A DNA stretch of 64,000 nucleotides. It comes from Haloarcula rara (lineage in GTDB: Archaea > Halobacteriota > Halobacteria > Halobacteriales > Haloarculaceae). The first letter of the stretch is position 1; each line of letters begins with the position of its first letter. The notes beneath the pieces were generated by a model. The model did no database searches, had not been told where the DNA came from, and was given only the letters and a program-made list of their open reading frames with translations. Positions 32,927-40,103 of this stretch are shown here, piece after piece. A program made the translations under genes and the position numbers. The stretch spans positions 1,116,001-1,180,000 of the forward strand of contig NZ_CP119785.1 in NCBI RefSeq assembly GCF_029338235.1, read 5' to 3'.

Positions 32927-33658
32927 ATGGAACGTAATCGCGGTATCGGTATTCTGTGTCAAAAGAGCAAGCCGGTGTTCCGCGACGTAGGCGAGCGTCT
33001 TCGGAACGCAGGCTTTCAGGTTCGATTCATCCATCCCGAATCATCCCTCTCACCAGAACAGGTCGCCGACCTCTCGTTGATTGTTAACAAGAAGACACGC
33101 CCGAGTGCACTCCCAACTCTCAGGCGTGCTCGACGGACGGGGACAGTGCTGTGGAACAATTTGCAGGCGTGGATGTTGTTCAGTTCACGGCTTGTCGGTC
33201 TTCGAGCGCTTTCGGAGATGGGATTTCTCACACCCGAAGTCACCTTCGAGAAACCTGATCGCGAGTACGTCGCTAAAGGCTACTACATCTGGAACGACGA
33301 ACCCGAACTCAACGGCGAGGGCGATTTCTATCAGGAACTGATTCCGACGGAACCAGTCGATTACAAGTATTATGCCGTCAACGACGGGTCAGAAATACAC
33401 GTCGCGGGGCGGCGGGTCACCTCGAAACTCTACGGGGAAAAACAGTTCATCGGCCAGATAGAGAACAGGCCGGCACTCGCAGCGTCGCTCCGGAAACTTG
33501 TTGAACGATTTGACCTTCGGGGTGTCGGGGTTGATTTGGTCAAAGATATCGACGGCCAGTATTGGGCTGTCGATGTCAACCTCGCAGCGGGATACCGTGA
33601 CACTGGACTAGAGCCAGCTCTCACCGAATCGATTATTGCGAGTCTGCCAAGCGGTTGA
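32927..33658 (+). CDS. ATP-grasp superfamily protein, RimK-like (243 aa)
   Basis: The fold order fits an ATP-grasp ligase. The N-terminus is MERNRGIGILCQKSKPVFRD with a Rossmann-like half. It is followed by REYVAKGYYIWNDEPELNGE, FYQELIPTEPVDYKYYAVND (the ATP-binding lid region) and a C-terminal AVDVNLAAGYRDTGLEPALT. That end contains the DxNxxxG metal-binding motif. The acceptor amino acid or small molecule is unknown. Its position in a TA-rich island between tRNA-end repeats is unusual for a ligase. It may modify a target protein, but this is speculative. Confidence 0.75.
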   Translation: MERNRGIGILCQKSKPVFRDVGERLRNAGFQVRFIHPESSLSPEQVADLSLIVNKKTRPSALPTLRRARRTGTVLWNNLQAWMLFSSRLVGLRALSEMGFLTPEVTFEKPDREYVAKGYYIWNDEPELNGEGDFYQELIPTEPVDYKYYAVNDGSEIHVAGRRVTSKLYGEKQFIGQIENRPALAASLRKLVERFDLRGVGVDLVKDIDGQYWAVDVNLAAGYRDTGLEPALTESIIASLPSG

Positions 33659-33716
33659 AAAGAAGTAACCGCGAATTCTGGATCGGGCCCACTCTGGTGT
33701 TGATATTATAGAGTCG

Positions 33717-33888
33717 GAAACGCGAATCCGAGCCAGCGATGACCCCCACCACGAATCATGACGAACGCCAAGAGAGTCCATCATAGGTGCGTTCAGAGCC
33801 GGTAGAGAGACCGAGAAGTCGAAAGAACCGGATATGGACTCGCCGGGGTTTCGTCACGCTCCGTGAAAGAATCGTACTAATCCCGGTA
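33717..33888. repeat. Partial copy of the tRNA-Ala downstream unit ending in the tRNA 3'-end word
   Basis: From about 33717 the sequence cgcgaatccgagccagcgat continues with gacccccaccacgaatc. It parallels 34899-35027 and 36003-36135. At 33835 it runs into tggactcgccggggtttcgt, the tRNA-Ala 3' end followed by the non-tRNA extension shared with 32109 and 35221. No gene is supported from 33659 to 33950. Confidence 0.7.
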
Positions 33889-33950
33889 CCGTCGTACAGT
33901 CCAAGAGCTACCCGTCGGAAAATCCGTTAATCGAAATCGGGCCCAAGCGC

Positions 33951-34196
33951 TCACCGGTGCTCGTCGATCCACTCACACCACGCGTGAAAGTCGTGTGCAC
34001 CACACTGATCAGCGATACTCTGAAGCGTCCCAACGCGAACTCGATCGTGTAACGGCACCGTAACGGTTCGTTTCTCACCAGTCTCGGGATGGCTGTATTT
34101 GAGAATCGCGTGGTCGCCGCGTGTCCGATCGTGGCGATAGCCGAATTTCCGGAGCGCGTTGACGATTTCTCGGCCTGAGAAATCTCTTGTCGCCAT
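33951..34196 (-). CDS. hicA: HicA-family toxin (81 aa)
   Basis: The protein begins MATRDFSGREIVNALRKFGY and has the dsRBD-like HicA core GDHAILKYSHPETGEKRTVT followed by VPLHDRVRVGTLQSIADQCG. The His in GDHAIL corresponds to the catalytic histidine of HicA mRNA interferases. Its start lies directly after the HicB stop with no gap, giving an antitoxin-first pair. The length is typical of HicA. Confidence 0.8.
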   Translation of the reverse strand: MATRDFSGREIVNALRKFGYRHDRTRGDHAILKYSHPETGEKRTVTVPLHDRVRVGTLQSIADQCGAHDFHAWCEWIDEHR

Positions 34197-34403
34197 TCAC
34201 TGGCCCTCGAACCACGGCGCGTCAGGGTCGGGAGCTGGTGTGTCCTCGTCTCTCGCCTCTTTGGTGAGTTCGACGGCTTCGTCGAGATTTGCGAGCGCAT
34301 CCGCCCGAGATGGCCCCTGACTCGCAACGCCAGTTTCCTCGTCTACCGCCGACCACCAGCCATCGTCTTCTTCGATGAGGCGTATCTCGCGTCCGGTACT
34401 CAT
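34197..34403 (-). CDS. hicB: HicB-family antitoxin (68 aa)
   Basis: The protein MSTGREIRLIEEDDGWWSAV continues with DEETGVASQGPSRADALANL and DEAVELTKEARDED. It shows the HicB fold (strands RLIEEDDGWWSAVD, then the GVxSQGxxxxEALxNLxEA helix) and neutralises the adjacent HicA. The usual DNA-binding C-terminus is missing, as in short haloarchaeal HicB proteins. The gene pair lies in a segment between two copies of the tRNA-Ala 3' end and beside an RHH gene. Confidence 0.8.
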   Translation of the reverse strand: MSTGREIRLIEEDDGWWSAVDEETGVASQGPSRADALANLDEAVELTKEARDEDTPAPDPDAPWFEGQ

Positions 34404-34457
34404 ACGCCATCGTAGGGCCGAATAGCAAATAAGGATTCGGCCGTGGTCGAGATGGGT

Positions 34458-34481
34458 TCACGTCCAGTCGTCACTCGGCAT
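34458..34481 (-). pseudogene. RelE-type toxin remnant (first seven codons only)
   Basis: Directly overlapping the end of the RHH gene, the frame ATG CCG AGT GAC GAC TGG ACG followed by TGA encodes MPSDDWT. The paralogous module near 35.6 kb has the same start but continues into a RelE-like body. The two sequences diverge after ACGTG, so this copy lost its toxin body to a deletion or recombination and now faces the HicAB pair. Confidence 0.45.
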
Positions 34482-34767
34482 CCTCGTCCCGGCCCACCAT
34501 CTCCACTACTTCTTCGCGCGCGACGAGTTTGGCGTCACCTGAGCGAAGGTCGTGTTCGCTCGCGGCGACCTGCTTCCACCCCTCACGAGAGAACTCGGGA
34601 TGCTTCACCGCGTCTCGGGCCGCGTACCGCAGGAACTCGCTCCGGGAGTTGAATCCCTGGTCCTTCCACGTCGTGTCGATGTCGTCAAGGAAGGCCTTGC
34701 TAAGCCGAAGGTTGATCTGTACCATCTCCGGGCCGTCATCTCCCGTGCTTGTGTCTGCGTCGGGCAT
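34471..34767 (-). CDS. Ribbon-helix-helix antitoxin-like protein (98 aa), copy 1
   Basis: The protein begins MPDADTSTGDDGPEMVQINL. It has an RHH core (VQINLRLSKAFLDDIDTTWK then GFNSRSEFLRYAARDAVKHP) and a C-terminal extension ending VVEMVGRDEDAE. Its paralogue at 35578-35874 differs at only a handful of residues. Such proteins repress their own promoter and pair with RelE/ParE toxins; here only a 7-codon relic of the toxin start overlaps its end. It lies at the start of a duplicated unit of about 557 bases. Confidence 0.8.
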   Translation of the reverse strand: MPDADTSTGDDGPEMVQINLRLSKAFLDDIDTTWKDQGFNSRSEFLRYAARDAVKHPEFSREGWKQVAASEHDLRSGDAKLVAREEVVEMVGRDEDAE

Positions 34768-35027
34768 ATACAGATGCTATGCATTCGTATATGCTTGAAT
34801 CTTGTTGCGGCTCCGATGCTACCAGAAACAGGCAACTGCACTGTGGAGACTACAAGCGAAATGACCGATTGATTATCTCGTGTGTCGCCGAATCGAAGAA
34901 CGCGAATCCGAGCCAGCGATGACCCCCGACCCGAACAATGACAAACTCCGGTAGAGTCCATCATGAGTGCGTGCAGATGCCGATGGAGAGACTGAAAAGT
35001 CGAAAGAACCGGATATGGACTCGCCGG
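34471..35027. repeat. Direct repeat of about 557 bp, first copy (RHH gene to tRNA-Ala 3'-end copy)
   Basis: The stretch from the RHH stop through the RHH gene, its AT-rich promoter and the gcactgtggagactac segment matches the second copy at 35578-36135 almost base for base. It continues through the cgaatccgagccagcgatga segment to the tRNA-Ala end word. There is no gene from 34768 to 35303 other than the short repeat units described separately. The non-coding part is as conserved as the coding part, pointing to a recent duplication. Confidence 0.75.
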
Positions 35028-35080
35028 GATTGAGCAAACCCGAAGGGTTTGCGGGGATCGAGAGGCGCTTCGCACCTCTC

Positions 35081-35149
35081 GGGATTTGAACCAGAGGAAG
35101 ACGGTCGCCTCGCTTCGCTCGGCGCTGCGACTTCCAGGGCTCAAATCCC
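35081..35149. repeat. Palindromic unit bounded by inverted tRNA T-arm words (island copy)
   Basis: gggatttgaaccagaggaag at the left and cttccagggctcaaatccc at the right are inverted copies of a tRNA T-arm. They flank a core (cgcctcgcttcgctcggcg) that is itself palindromic. The same kind of unit is found three times beside tRNA-Asp (55209-55277, 55360-55416, 55498-55550). The first of those is close to the reverse complement of this one. The flanking gagaggcgcttcgcacctctc at 35060-35080 is another stem-loop. Confidence 0.65.
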
Positions 35150-35220
35150 GTCTCGAACAGACACGATTTCACGCGGCGCTGGCGACTCGCTTCGCTCGTC
35201 GCGTTGCGCCGCGAAAATAG

Positions 35221-35273
35221 TGGACTCGCCGGGGTTTCGCCACGCCGCGTGAAAGAATTGTACTAATTCCGGT
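35221..35273. repeat. tRNA-Ala 3'-end copy with extension
   Basis: tggactcgccggggtttcgc continuing with cacgccgcgtgaaagaattg and tactaattcc is the third copy of the extended boundary word also present at 32109 and 33835. The first 13 bases equal the tRNA-Ala 3' end; the remainder is not tRNA sequence and is conserved only among the three copies. Confidence 0.7.
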
Positions 35274-35303
35274 GCTGTCCCGTAGTTCGACGCTTGGGCA
35301 CAG

Positions 35304-35588
35304 TCAATCGTCGTCAGCAGTGTAGGCCCCGCTTCGGCGTTCGATACGGTGGACCTCCAACACCAATCCACTGCGGTCAAGCGTACAGGCGAGTCGATAC
35401 TGTCCGACACGGAGTTTCGAGAACGGCCCACCGGTTAGCGGTTTGAGGAACTCGTCCGGGTCCCGCCACTCCGACTCAACCACCTCGTCGAGTTTCGAGA
35501 CGATGCGATCCGGTACGTGTGGGTCGAGCGAGTCGAACTGGTCCACAGCCTGTGGCGTGAATTTCCACGTCTAGTCGTCACTCGGCAT
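35304..35588 (-). pseudogene. RelE/ParE-type toxin gene interrupted by an amber codon at codon 6
   Basis: From the ATG at 35586-35588, overlapping the end of the RHH gene, the frame reads MPSDD-stop-TWKFTPQAVDQFDSLD. It then gives a normal RelE-like body: VSKLDEVVESEWRDPDEFLK, GGPFSKLRVGQYRLACTLDR and VLEVHRIERRSGAY. The relic in the sister module reads TGG where this copy reads TAG (35571-35573). A GTG at codon 15 (35544-35546) could restart translation and give an 80-residue shortened product. Whether active toxin is made is uncertain; I call the gene damaged. Confidence 0.65.
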
Positions 35589-35874
35589 CCTCGTCCCGAC
35601 CCATCATCTCGACGACTTCCTCGCGCGATACGAGCTCGGCGTCGCCCGAGCGGAGGTCGTGTTCGCTCACCGCAATCTGTTTCCATCCTTCACGGGAGAA
35701 TTCGGGGTGTTTCACGGCGTCTCGTGCTGCGTGCCGCAGGAACTCGCTACGAGAGTTGAATCCCTGGTCCTTCCACGTCGAATCGATATCGTCGAGAAAC
35801 GCCTTGCTAAGCCGGAGATTGATTTGTACCATCTCAGGGCCGTCGTCTCCCGCGCTCGTGTCTGTACCGGACAT
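35578..35874 (-). CDS. Ribbon-helix-helix antitoxin-like protein (98 aa), copy 2
   Basis: The protein begins MSGTDTSAGDDGPEMVQINL and shares the RHH core (LRLSKAFLDDIDSTWKDQGF; SRSEFLRHAARDAVKHPEFS) and the C-terminal extension with copy 1 at 34471-34767. It forms an overlapping unit with the damaged RelE-like gene, RHH first. The partner toxin carries an in-frame stop, so the antitoxin may have lost its purpose or may cross-neutralise toxins elsewhere. Confidence 0.82.
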   Translation of the reverse strand: MSGTDTSAGDDGPEMVQINLRLSKAFLDDIDSTWKDQGFNSRSEFLRHAARDAVKHPEFSREGWKQIAVSEHDLRSGDAELVSREEVVEMMGRDEDAE

Positions 35875-36135
35875 ATACAGATGCTATGCGTTCGTATATA
35901 CCTAAACATTGCTGCGGCCCCCATACTACCAGGGACGGGGCACTGCACTGTGGAGACTACGAGCGAAATTACCGATTGATTATCTCGTGTGTCTCCGAGT
36001 CGGTGAACGCAAATCCGAGCCAGCGATGACCCCCTGACACGAATCACGACGAACTCCGGGAGAGTTCATGATGGGTGCACCTAAACGACGTTAGAGAACC
36101 TGAGGAATCGGAAAAGTCGCTATGGACTCGCCGGG
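35578..36135. repeat. Direct repeat of about 557 bp, second copy (ends in the functional tRNA-Ala)
   Basis: This is the partner of 34471-35027. The alignment runs from the RHH stop to the tggactcgccgggatt word, which in this copy is the genuine 3' end of tRNA-Ala. The region from 35875 to 36122 contains no other gene; its only content is the RHH promoter and the cgatgacccc segment shared with 33717 and 34899. Confidence 0.75.
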
Positions 36136-36194
36136 ATTTGAACCCGGGGCCTCTTCCTTGCGAAGGAAGCGATCTGCCACTGATCTACGAGCCC
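36123..36194 (-). tRNA. tRNA-Ala (anticodon CGC)
   Basis: The minus strand folds as a cloverleaf. It has acceptor GGGCTCG/CGAGTCC with discriminator A, a D-arm (GATCAGTGGCAGATC) and anticodon stem CTTCC/GGAAG with loop TTCGCAA (anticodon CGC, decodes GCG). The T-arm is CCGGG-TTCAAAT-CCCGG. There is no intron and CCA is not encoded. Its 3' end is the anchor of the repeat-rich island extending to 32 kb. Confidence 0.95.
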
Positions 36195-36216
36195 GCACGT
36201 GCCTCTCGAACGCGGG

Positions 36217-36227
36217 GTGATAAAAAC
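36217..36227 (-). promoter_or_regulatory. TATA-box candidate of tRNA-Ala
   Basis: On the minus strand the word gtttttatcacc stands about 25-30 bases before the tRNA 5' end at 36194. It is the only AT-rich hexamer in a GC-rich flank, which fits an archaeal promoter element. Confidence 0.5.
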
Positions 36228-36314
36228 CCTGCGCGTGAGGGCGATTTTCGATAGCGATGCACACGGAGTGTGGAGTGTGTCCCGGCCAGCGATTCGGGGT
36301 GCGAGCCGGAGGTC

Positions 36315-36445
36315 GTAGCGACCGCAGTACGGTCGCTAGGTCTCGAGACACGCCATAGGGCGTGCCTCGACCTTCGCAGACTCGGTGAGTCTGCTCAGTT
36401 CCGAAAGGCTGGCGCCTTTCGGCCTTCGTGAAGCTGGCGCTTCAC
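36315..36445. repeat. Row of five perfect stem-loops directly after rpsJ
   Basis: Stems with short loops follow in a chain: tagcgaccg/cggtcgcta (36316-36338), tcgag-cacgcc/ggcgtg-ctcga (36343-36370) and cagactc/gagtctg (36377-36393). The last two are ccgaaaggc/gcctttcgg (36401-36422) and gtgaagc/gcttcac (36428-36445). The last abuts the rpsJ stop codon at 36446-36448. Stem sequences differ while the form is constant. Possible roles are mRNA 3'-end formation or stabilisation. No gene lies from 36195 to 36445. Confidence 0.65.
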
Positions 36446-36757
36446 TCAGTCCTCGAGGACGATCTCGATGGAGACGTCGTTGGGCACCTGGATGCGCATC
36501 AGCTGGCGCAGGGCCCGTTCGTCGGCATCGATATCGATGAGGCGCTTGTGGACGCGCATCTCCCAGTGTTCCCACGTCGCGGTCCCCTCACCGTCGGGGG
36601 ACTTGCGGGTGGGGACTTCCAGCGTCTTGGTGGGGAGCGGGACGGGGCCCGACAGTTCGACCCCCGTCTTCTCGGCGATCTCCCGCACGTCGTCGCAGAT
36701 GTTGTCCAGGTCCTCGGGACTCGTGCCCGCGAGCCGAACGCGTGCCTGCTGGGACAT
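36446..36757 (-). CDS. rpsJ: 30S ribosomal protein S10 (uS10)
   Basis: The 103-residue archaeal uS10 begins [20 protein letters not shown]. It shows the S10 core [20 protein letters not shown] (loop near the head of the 30S subunit), then [20 protein letters not shown] and [13 protein letters not shown]. It is a small-subunit head protein. The gene follows EF-1alpha with only 3 bases between stop and start, the usual archaeal order, and its end is followed by an array of hairpins. Confidence 0.97.
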   Translation of the reverse strand: MSQQARVRLAGTSPEDLDNICDDVREIAEKTGVELSGPVPLPTKTLEVPTRKSPDGEGTATWEHWEMRVHKRLIDIDADERALRQLMRIQVPNDVSIEIVLED

Positions 36758-36760
36758 GTG

Positions 36761-38026
36761 TTATCGCTCGTTGACGCTGAGGACTTTCCCAGCGGCGATG
36801 GTCTGACCCATGTCCCGAATCGCGAACGAACCGAGCTCCGGAATCTCGGAGGACGGCTCGATGCTGAGCGGTTTCTGGGGTCGGACCGTCACGACGGCGG
36901 CGTCGCCGTTCTGGATGAAGTCCGGGTTCTCCTCGGCGACCTCGCCGGAGGAGGGGTCGATCTTCTTGTCGATGGACTCGACCGTACAGGCGACCTGTGC
37001 GGTGTGTGCGTGGAAGACCGGCGTGTACCCCTCGGTGATGACCGACGGGTGCTGCATCACGACGATCTGGGCCTGGAACGTCTCGGCGACCGACGGCGGG
37101 TCGTCGGCGGGGCCACAGACGTCACCGCGGCGGATGTCGTCCTTGCCGACGCCACGGACGTTGAACCCGACGTTGTCACCGGGCTCGGCCTTGGGGACTT
37201 CCTCGTGGTGCATCTCGACGGTCTTGACCTCGCCGGCGACGTCAGACGGCTGGAAGCTGACGTTGTCGCCGGTGTTGAGGATACCCGTCTCGACGCGGCC
37301 TACGGGGACCGTCCCGATGCCGGAGATGGTGTAGACGTCCTGGATCGGCAGTCGGAGCGGCGCGTCCGTCGGCGGCTCCGGGGCCGGCAGGTTGTTCAGG
37401 GCCTCGAGCAGGATTTCGCCGTCGTACCAGCCCGTGTTGTCGGACTCGTCGGCGATGTTGTCGCCCTCGAAGGCCGAAATCGGGATGAACTCGGCGTCGT
37501 CGGTGTCGAAGCGGACCTGGTTGAGGAGGTCCTTGACCTCTTCGACGGTGGTCTTGTAGTCGGACTCGGCGTAGTCGACGAGGTCCATCTTGTTGACCGC
37601 AACGATGAGTTCGCCGATGCCCAGGGTGCGGGCCAGGAAGACGTGCTCCTGGGTCTGCGGCTGGACACCGTCGTCGGCAGCGACGACGAGGACGGCGTTG
37701 TCGGCCTGGCTCGCGCCCGTGATCATGTTCTTCACGAAGTCGCGGTGGCCGGGACAGTCGACGATAGTGAAGTCGTAGGTGTCCGTGCTGAACTCCTGGT
37801 GGGCGATGTCGATGGTGACACCACGCTCTCGCTCTTCGGCGAGGTTGTCCATGACGTAGGCGAACTCGAAGCCGCCCTTGCCCTTCTCCTCTGCCTCTTC
37901 CTTGTGCTGTTCGATGACGTGCTCGGGGACCGATCCTGTCTCGTACAGGAGTCGGCCGACGAGCGTGCTCTTACCGTGGTCGACGTGGCCGATGATGGCC
38001 AGGTTCTGGTGTTGTTCGTCGCTCAT
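36761..38026 (-). CDS. tuf: Translation elongation factor EF-1 subunit alpha
   Basis: This is the GTPase that delivers aminoacyl-tRNA to the ribosome. All G motifs are present: G1 [17 protein letters not shown]2 in [10 protein letters not shown]3 [14 protein letters not shown]4 NKMD and G5 ISAFEG. The two beta-barrel domains then follow ([40 protein letters not shown]). Length is 421 residues, as for haloarchaeal EF-1alpha. The start [16 protein letters not shown] is chosen over an in-frame upstream stretch whose translation is poor. Confidence 0.97.
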   Translation of the reverse strand: MSDEQHQNLAIIGHVDHGKSTLVGRLLYETGSVPEHVIEQHKEEAEEKGKGGFEFAYVMDNLAEERERGVTIDIAHQEFSTDTYDFTIVDCPGHRDFVKNMITGASQADNAVLVVAADDGVQPQTQEHVFLARTLGIGELIVAVNKMDLVDYAESDYKTTVEEVKDLLNQVRFDTDDAEFIPISAFEGDNIADESDNTGWYDGEILLEALNNLPAPEPPTDAPLRLPIQDVYTISGIGTVPVGRVETGILNTGDNVSFQPSDVAGEVKTVEMHHEEVPKAEPGDNVGFNVRGVGKDDIRRGDVCGPADDPPSVAETFQAQIVVMQHPSVITEGYTPVFHAHTAQVACTVESIDKKIDPSSGEVAEENPDFIQNGDAAVVTVRPQKPLSIEPSSEIPELGSFAIRDMGQTIAAGKVLSVNER

Positions 38027-38075
38027 GTTGTTTCTCACGCGCAGGGGCGCTGTATCGGAGTCTTTAGCCGGTGGT

Positions 38076-38096
38076 TCATAAAACGATTTCGAAAGT
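38076..38096 (-). promoter_or_regulatory. BRE/TATA candidate of the EF-1alpha-rpsJ operon
   Basis: On the minus strand tcgaaatcgttttatgaacc lies about 50-70 bases before the EF-1alpha ATG. A purine-rich cgaaa precedes ttttatga, the expected archaeal BRE-TATA order. Transcription start mapping would be needed to confirm. Confidence 0.45.
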
Positions 38097-38175
38097 CCGC
38101 GCCACGCAGAGGCCCGCTGTCTGGCGATTTGAGAGAGTGTGTCGTGTGTGGCGCCCACACACGAGTAAAACGGGA

Positions 38176-39132
38176 CTACTCCAGCTCGGGCAGCCGCCCG
38201 ACGTCGGCGAGCACGGCACTCGCGGTCTCGGGGCCGCCGGCGCCCCGGCCGGAGATGTTGAGCCGCCCGGCGTGTTCGGTCTCCAGCTGGACGATGTTGC
38301 GCGTGCCCGTCGGTGCCAGCGGCGCGTGCTCGGGGACGAGCCGCGGACCGACCCGGACCTCCCCTTCGATGACCTCCGCGATGAGGCGCACGGTCCGACC
38401 GTCCTCGGCGGCCAGTTCCAGAGCGCTGCCCTCGATGTCCTGGATGCCCTCGACGTCGGCGTCTTCGAGCGTGTACTCGGTGTCGTCGGCCGAGAGGACG
38501 TTCGCGACGATGACGCCCTTGAGCGCGGCGTCGGTGCCGTCGACGTCGAAAGTCGGGTCGGCCTCGGCGACGCCCAGGTCCTGGGCCTCGGCGAGTACGT
38601 GTTCGTAGCCCAGTCCCTCCGCGCCCATGCGCGAGAGGATGAAGTTCGCGGTGCCATTGAGGACGCCCCGAACCGCGGTGATGTGTTCAGGGTCGAAGTC
38701 GTCGATGGTGGAGAGGACCGGCATCGCGCCGCCGACGGTCGCCTCGAACAGCACGGAGCCGGCGCTGTCGCGTTCGAGGGCGCGCACGTCGGCGTAGCGC
38801 TCGGCCACCGGGCCCTTGTTCGCCAGCACGACGTGGCGGTCGTTCGTCAGCGCGGCCTCGACGTGGCCGAAGCCGGGCTGAGCGTCGCCCAGCGTCGTCG
38901 GCGTGGCCTCGACGAGGACGTCGTAGGGGCCCTCGACCGCGGCCGCGGGGTCGTCGTCACCGACGATGCCGTCGGTCTGCTTGCGCTCGAACGCCCCCTC
39001 GACGTCGATGCCGTCGGGGTCGACGGCGGCGCTCTGTGAGTCGGCGTAGGCGGTGACAGTGTGGCCGTAGTCGGCGGCGAGTTCGACGACCGAGGAGCCC
39101 ACAGCGCCGGCGCCGATGACGGCGAGTCTCAT
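38176..39132 (-). CDS. hom: Homoserine dehydrogenase
   Basis: The protein makes homoserine for threonine and methionine synthesis by NAD(P)-dependent reduction of aspartate semialdehyde. It shows an N-terminal Rossmann site ([20 protein letters not shown]), [15 protein letters not shown] (catalytic Lys) and [18 protein letters not shown]. The [14 protein letters not shown] and [20 protein letters not shown] motifs follow. It lacks a C-terminal ACT domain, but the gene immediately upstream encodes a separate ACT protein overlapping it by 4 bases. This suggests allosteric control in trans. Confidence 0.95.
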   Translation of the reverse strand: MRLAVIGAGAVGSSVVELAADYGHTVTAYADSQSAAVDPDGIDVEGAFERKQTDGIVGDDDPAAAVEGPYDVLVEATPTTLGDAQPGFGHVEAALTNDRHVVLANKGPVAERYADVRALERDSAGSVLFEATVGGAMPVLSTIDDFDPEHITAVRGVLNGTANFILSRMGAEGLGYEHVLAEAQDLGVAEADPTFDVDGTDAALKGVIVANVLSADDTEYTLEDADVEGIQDIEGSALELAAEDGRTVRLIAEVIEGEVRVGPRLVPEHAPLAPTGTRNIVQLETEHAGRLNISGRGAGGPETASAVLADVGRLPELE

Positions 39133-39662
39133 AGGTCACCTCCGGGACCGAGCGGCTCGATGACGCGCAGGTCCTTCTCGCCTGCGACCTCGCGGACCGT
39201 ATCGAGTACGCCCTCGGCGGCGTCCTGTTCGGTCGCCAGCCGGATACGAGCGCTCGACGCGTCTTCAGTGCCCTCCGGTGCGGACAGAGAGAGATCGGTC
39301 ACCGTCGCGTTGGTGGCCTCCTGAATGCGCGAGACGGTATCGGAGAGGTCGGTGTTGATGAGGTGGCCCGTGAGCACGACCGTCATGGCCTCGCTGTAGC
39401 GCTCCGCGCCGGCCTGGATGACGTTGATGCCGGCGCCGCGCAGTGCCTCGACGATACCCTCGAAGCGCTCCGGGGTGGCCTCCAGGTCAACCTCGACCGG
39501 GATGTGGCCCCGCGGGGTGAGGTTCCCCCGCTCGTGGAAGATAGAGAGGAGGTTGCCGCCGTTGCTGGCGATGGGGTCGAGCGCGTTCAGCAGTGCGCCC
39601 GGCTCGTCGACGAGTTCGAGCCGCACTGTGTAGGACCGAACCTCGTCGGTCGAGTCGCTCAT
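39129..39662 (-). CDS. ACT-domain amino-acid-binding regulatory protein (177 aa)
   Basis: Two ACT-type halves are visible. The first (YTVRLELVDEPGALLNALDP then SIFHERGNLTPRGHIPVEVD) binds an amino acid at its dimer interface. The second lies around residues 90-170 (TVVLTGHLINTDLSDTVSRI; SARIRLATEQDAAEGVLDTV). The overlap with hom (ATGA) places it as the regulatory subunit of the homoserine branch. This is inference supported by the common haloarchaeal pairing. The start at 39662 is preferred over the ATG at 39707. Confidence 0.88.
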   Translation of the reverse strand: MSDSTDEVRSYTVRLELVDEPGALLNALDPIASNGGNLLSIFHERGNLTPRGHIPVEVDLEATPERFEGIVEALRGAGINVIQAGAERYSEAMTVVLTGHLINTDLSDTVSRIQEATNATVTDLSLSAPEGTEDASSARIRLATEQDAAEGVLDTVREVAGEKDLRVIEPLGPGGDL

Positions 39663-39813
39663 CGCCCGCTCACCTCCTGTAAGCTCGTAGGTCTCATTAC
39701 CGGTCACTCAAAGCGGGTAGCTATAAGAATCCCGCCGTTTCGAACGACGCCACGAGGGTAACGCCGTCGGTCCGGGAGGTCGTAGGAGACGGGCGCTATC
39801 ATCAGGTGCCCAC

Positions 39814-40035
39814 TCAGGGAAGATACCGGTCGTAGAGGTCGTCTATCCACTCGTTGTACGCCTCCCCGTTGGGCGAGCCCCACGGGTTCCGGGAGAAGTA
39901 GTACATCGCCGCAAACAGCGTCGCGAACCACAGCGCGACCGCTGGCGGGGCCACGAATCCCCACAGGACCGTCGATGTACCGGCGATGAGCGCCGCCACG
40001 AGGAGGTCCACGAGCTGGTGGAGTCGGTTGACCAT
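39814..40035 (-). CDS. Small membrane protein (73 aa)
   Basis: MVNRLHQLVDLLVAALIAGT precedes a second hydrophobic stretch (VAPPAVALWFATLFAAMYYF) and an acidic cytoplasmic tail ending WIDDLYDRYLP. Two transmembrane helices are predicted and there is no known domain. The upstream flank carries the EF-2 hairpin cluster. Confidence 0.65.
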   Translation of the reverse strand: MVNRLHQLVDLLVAALIAGTSTVLWGFVAPPAVALWFATLFAAMYYFSRNPWGSPNGEAYNEWIDDLYDRYLP

Positions 40036-40103
40036 ACCGGCGGTTCGTCGCCGGGTCGCCTAAGCGTGCTGGCGGTGCCGGTAGGTGAATCGGAGAGAAG
40101 CAT

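Noticed and set aside
35049..35252. 67-codon ORF across the T-arm palindrome
   Set aside because: It translates the palindrome and tRNA end copy; no codon bias or conserved motif.
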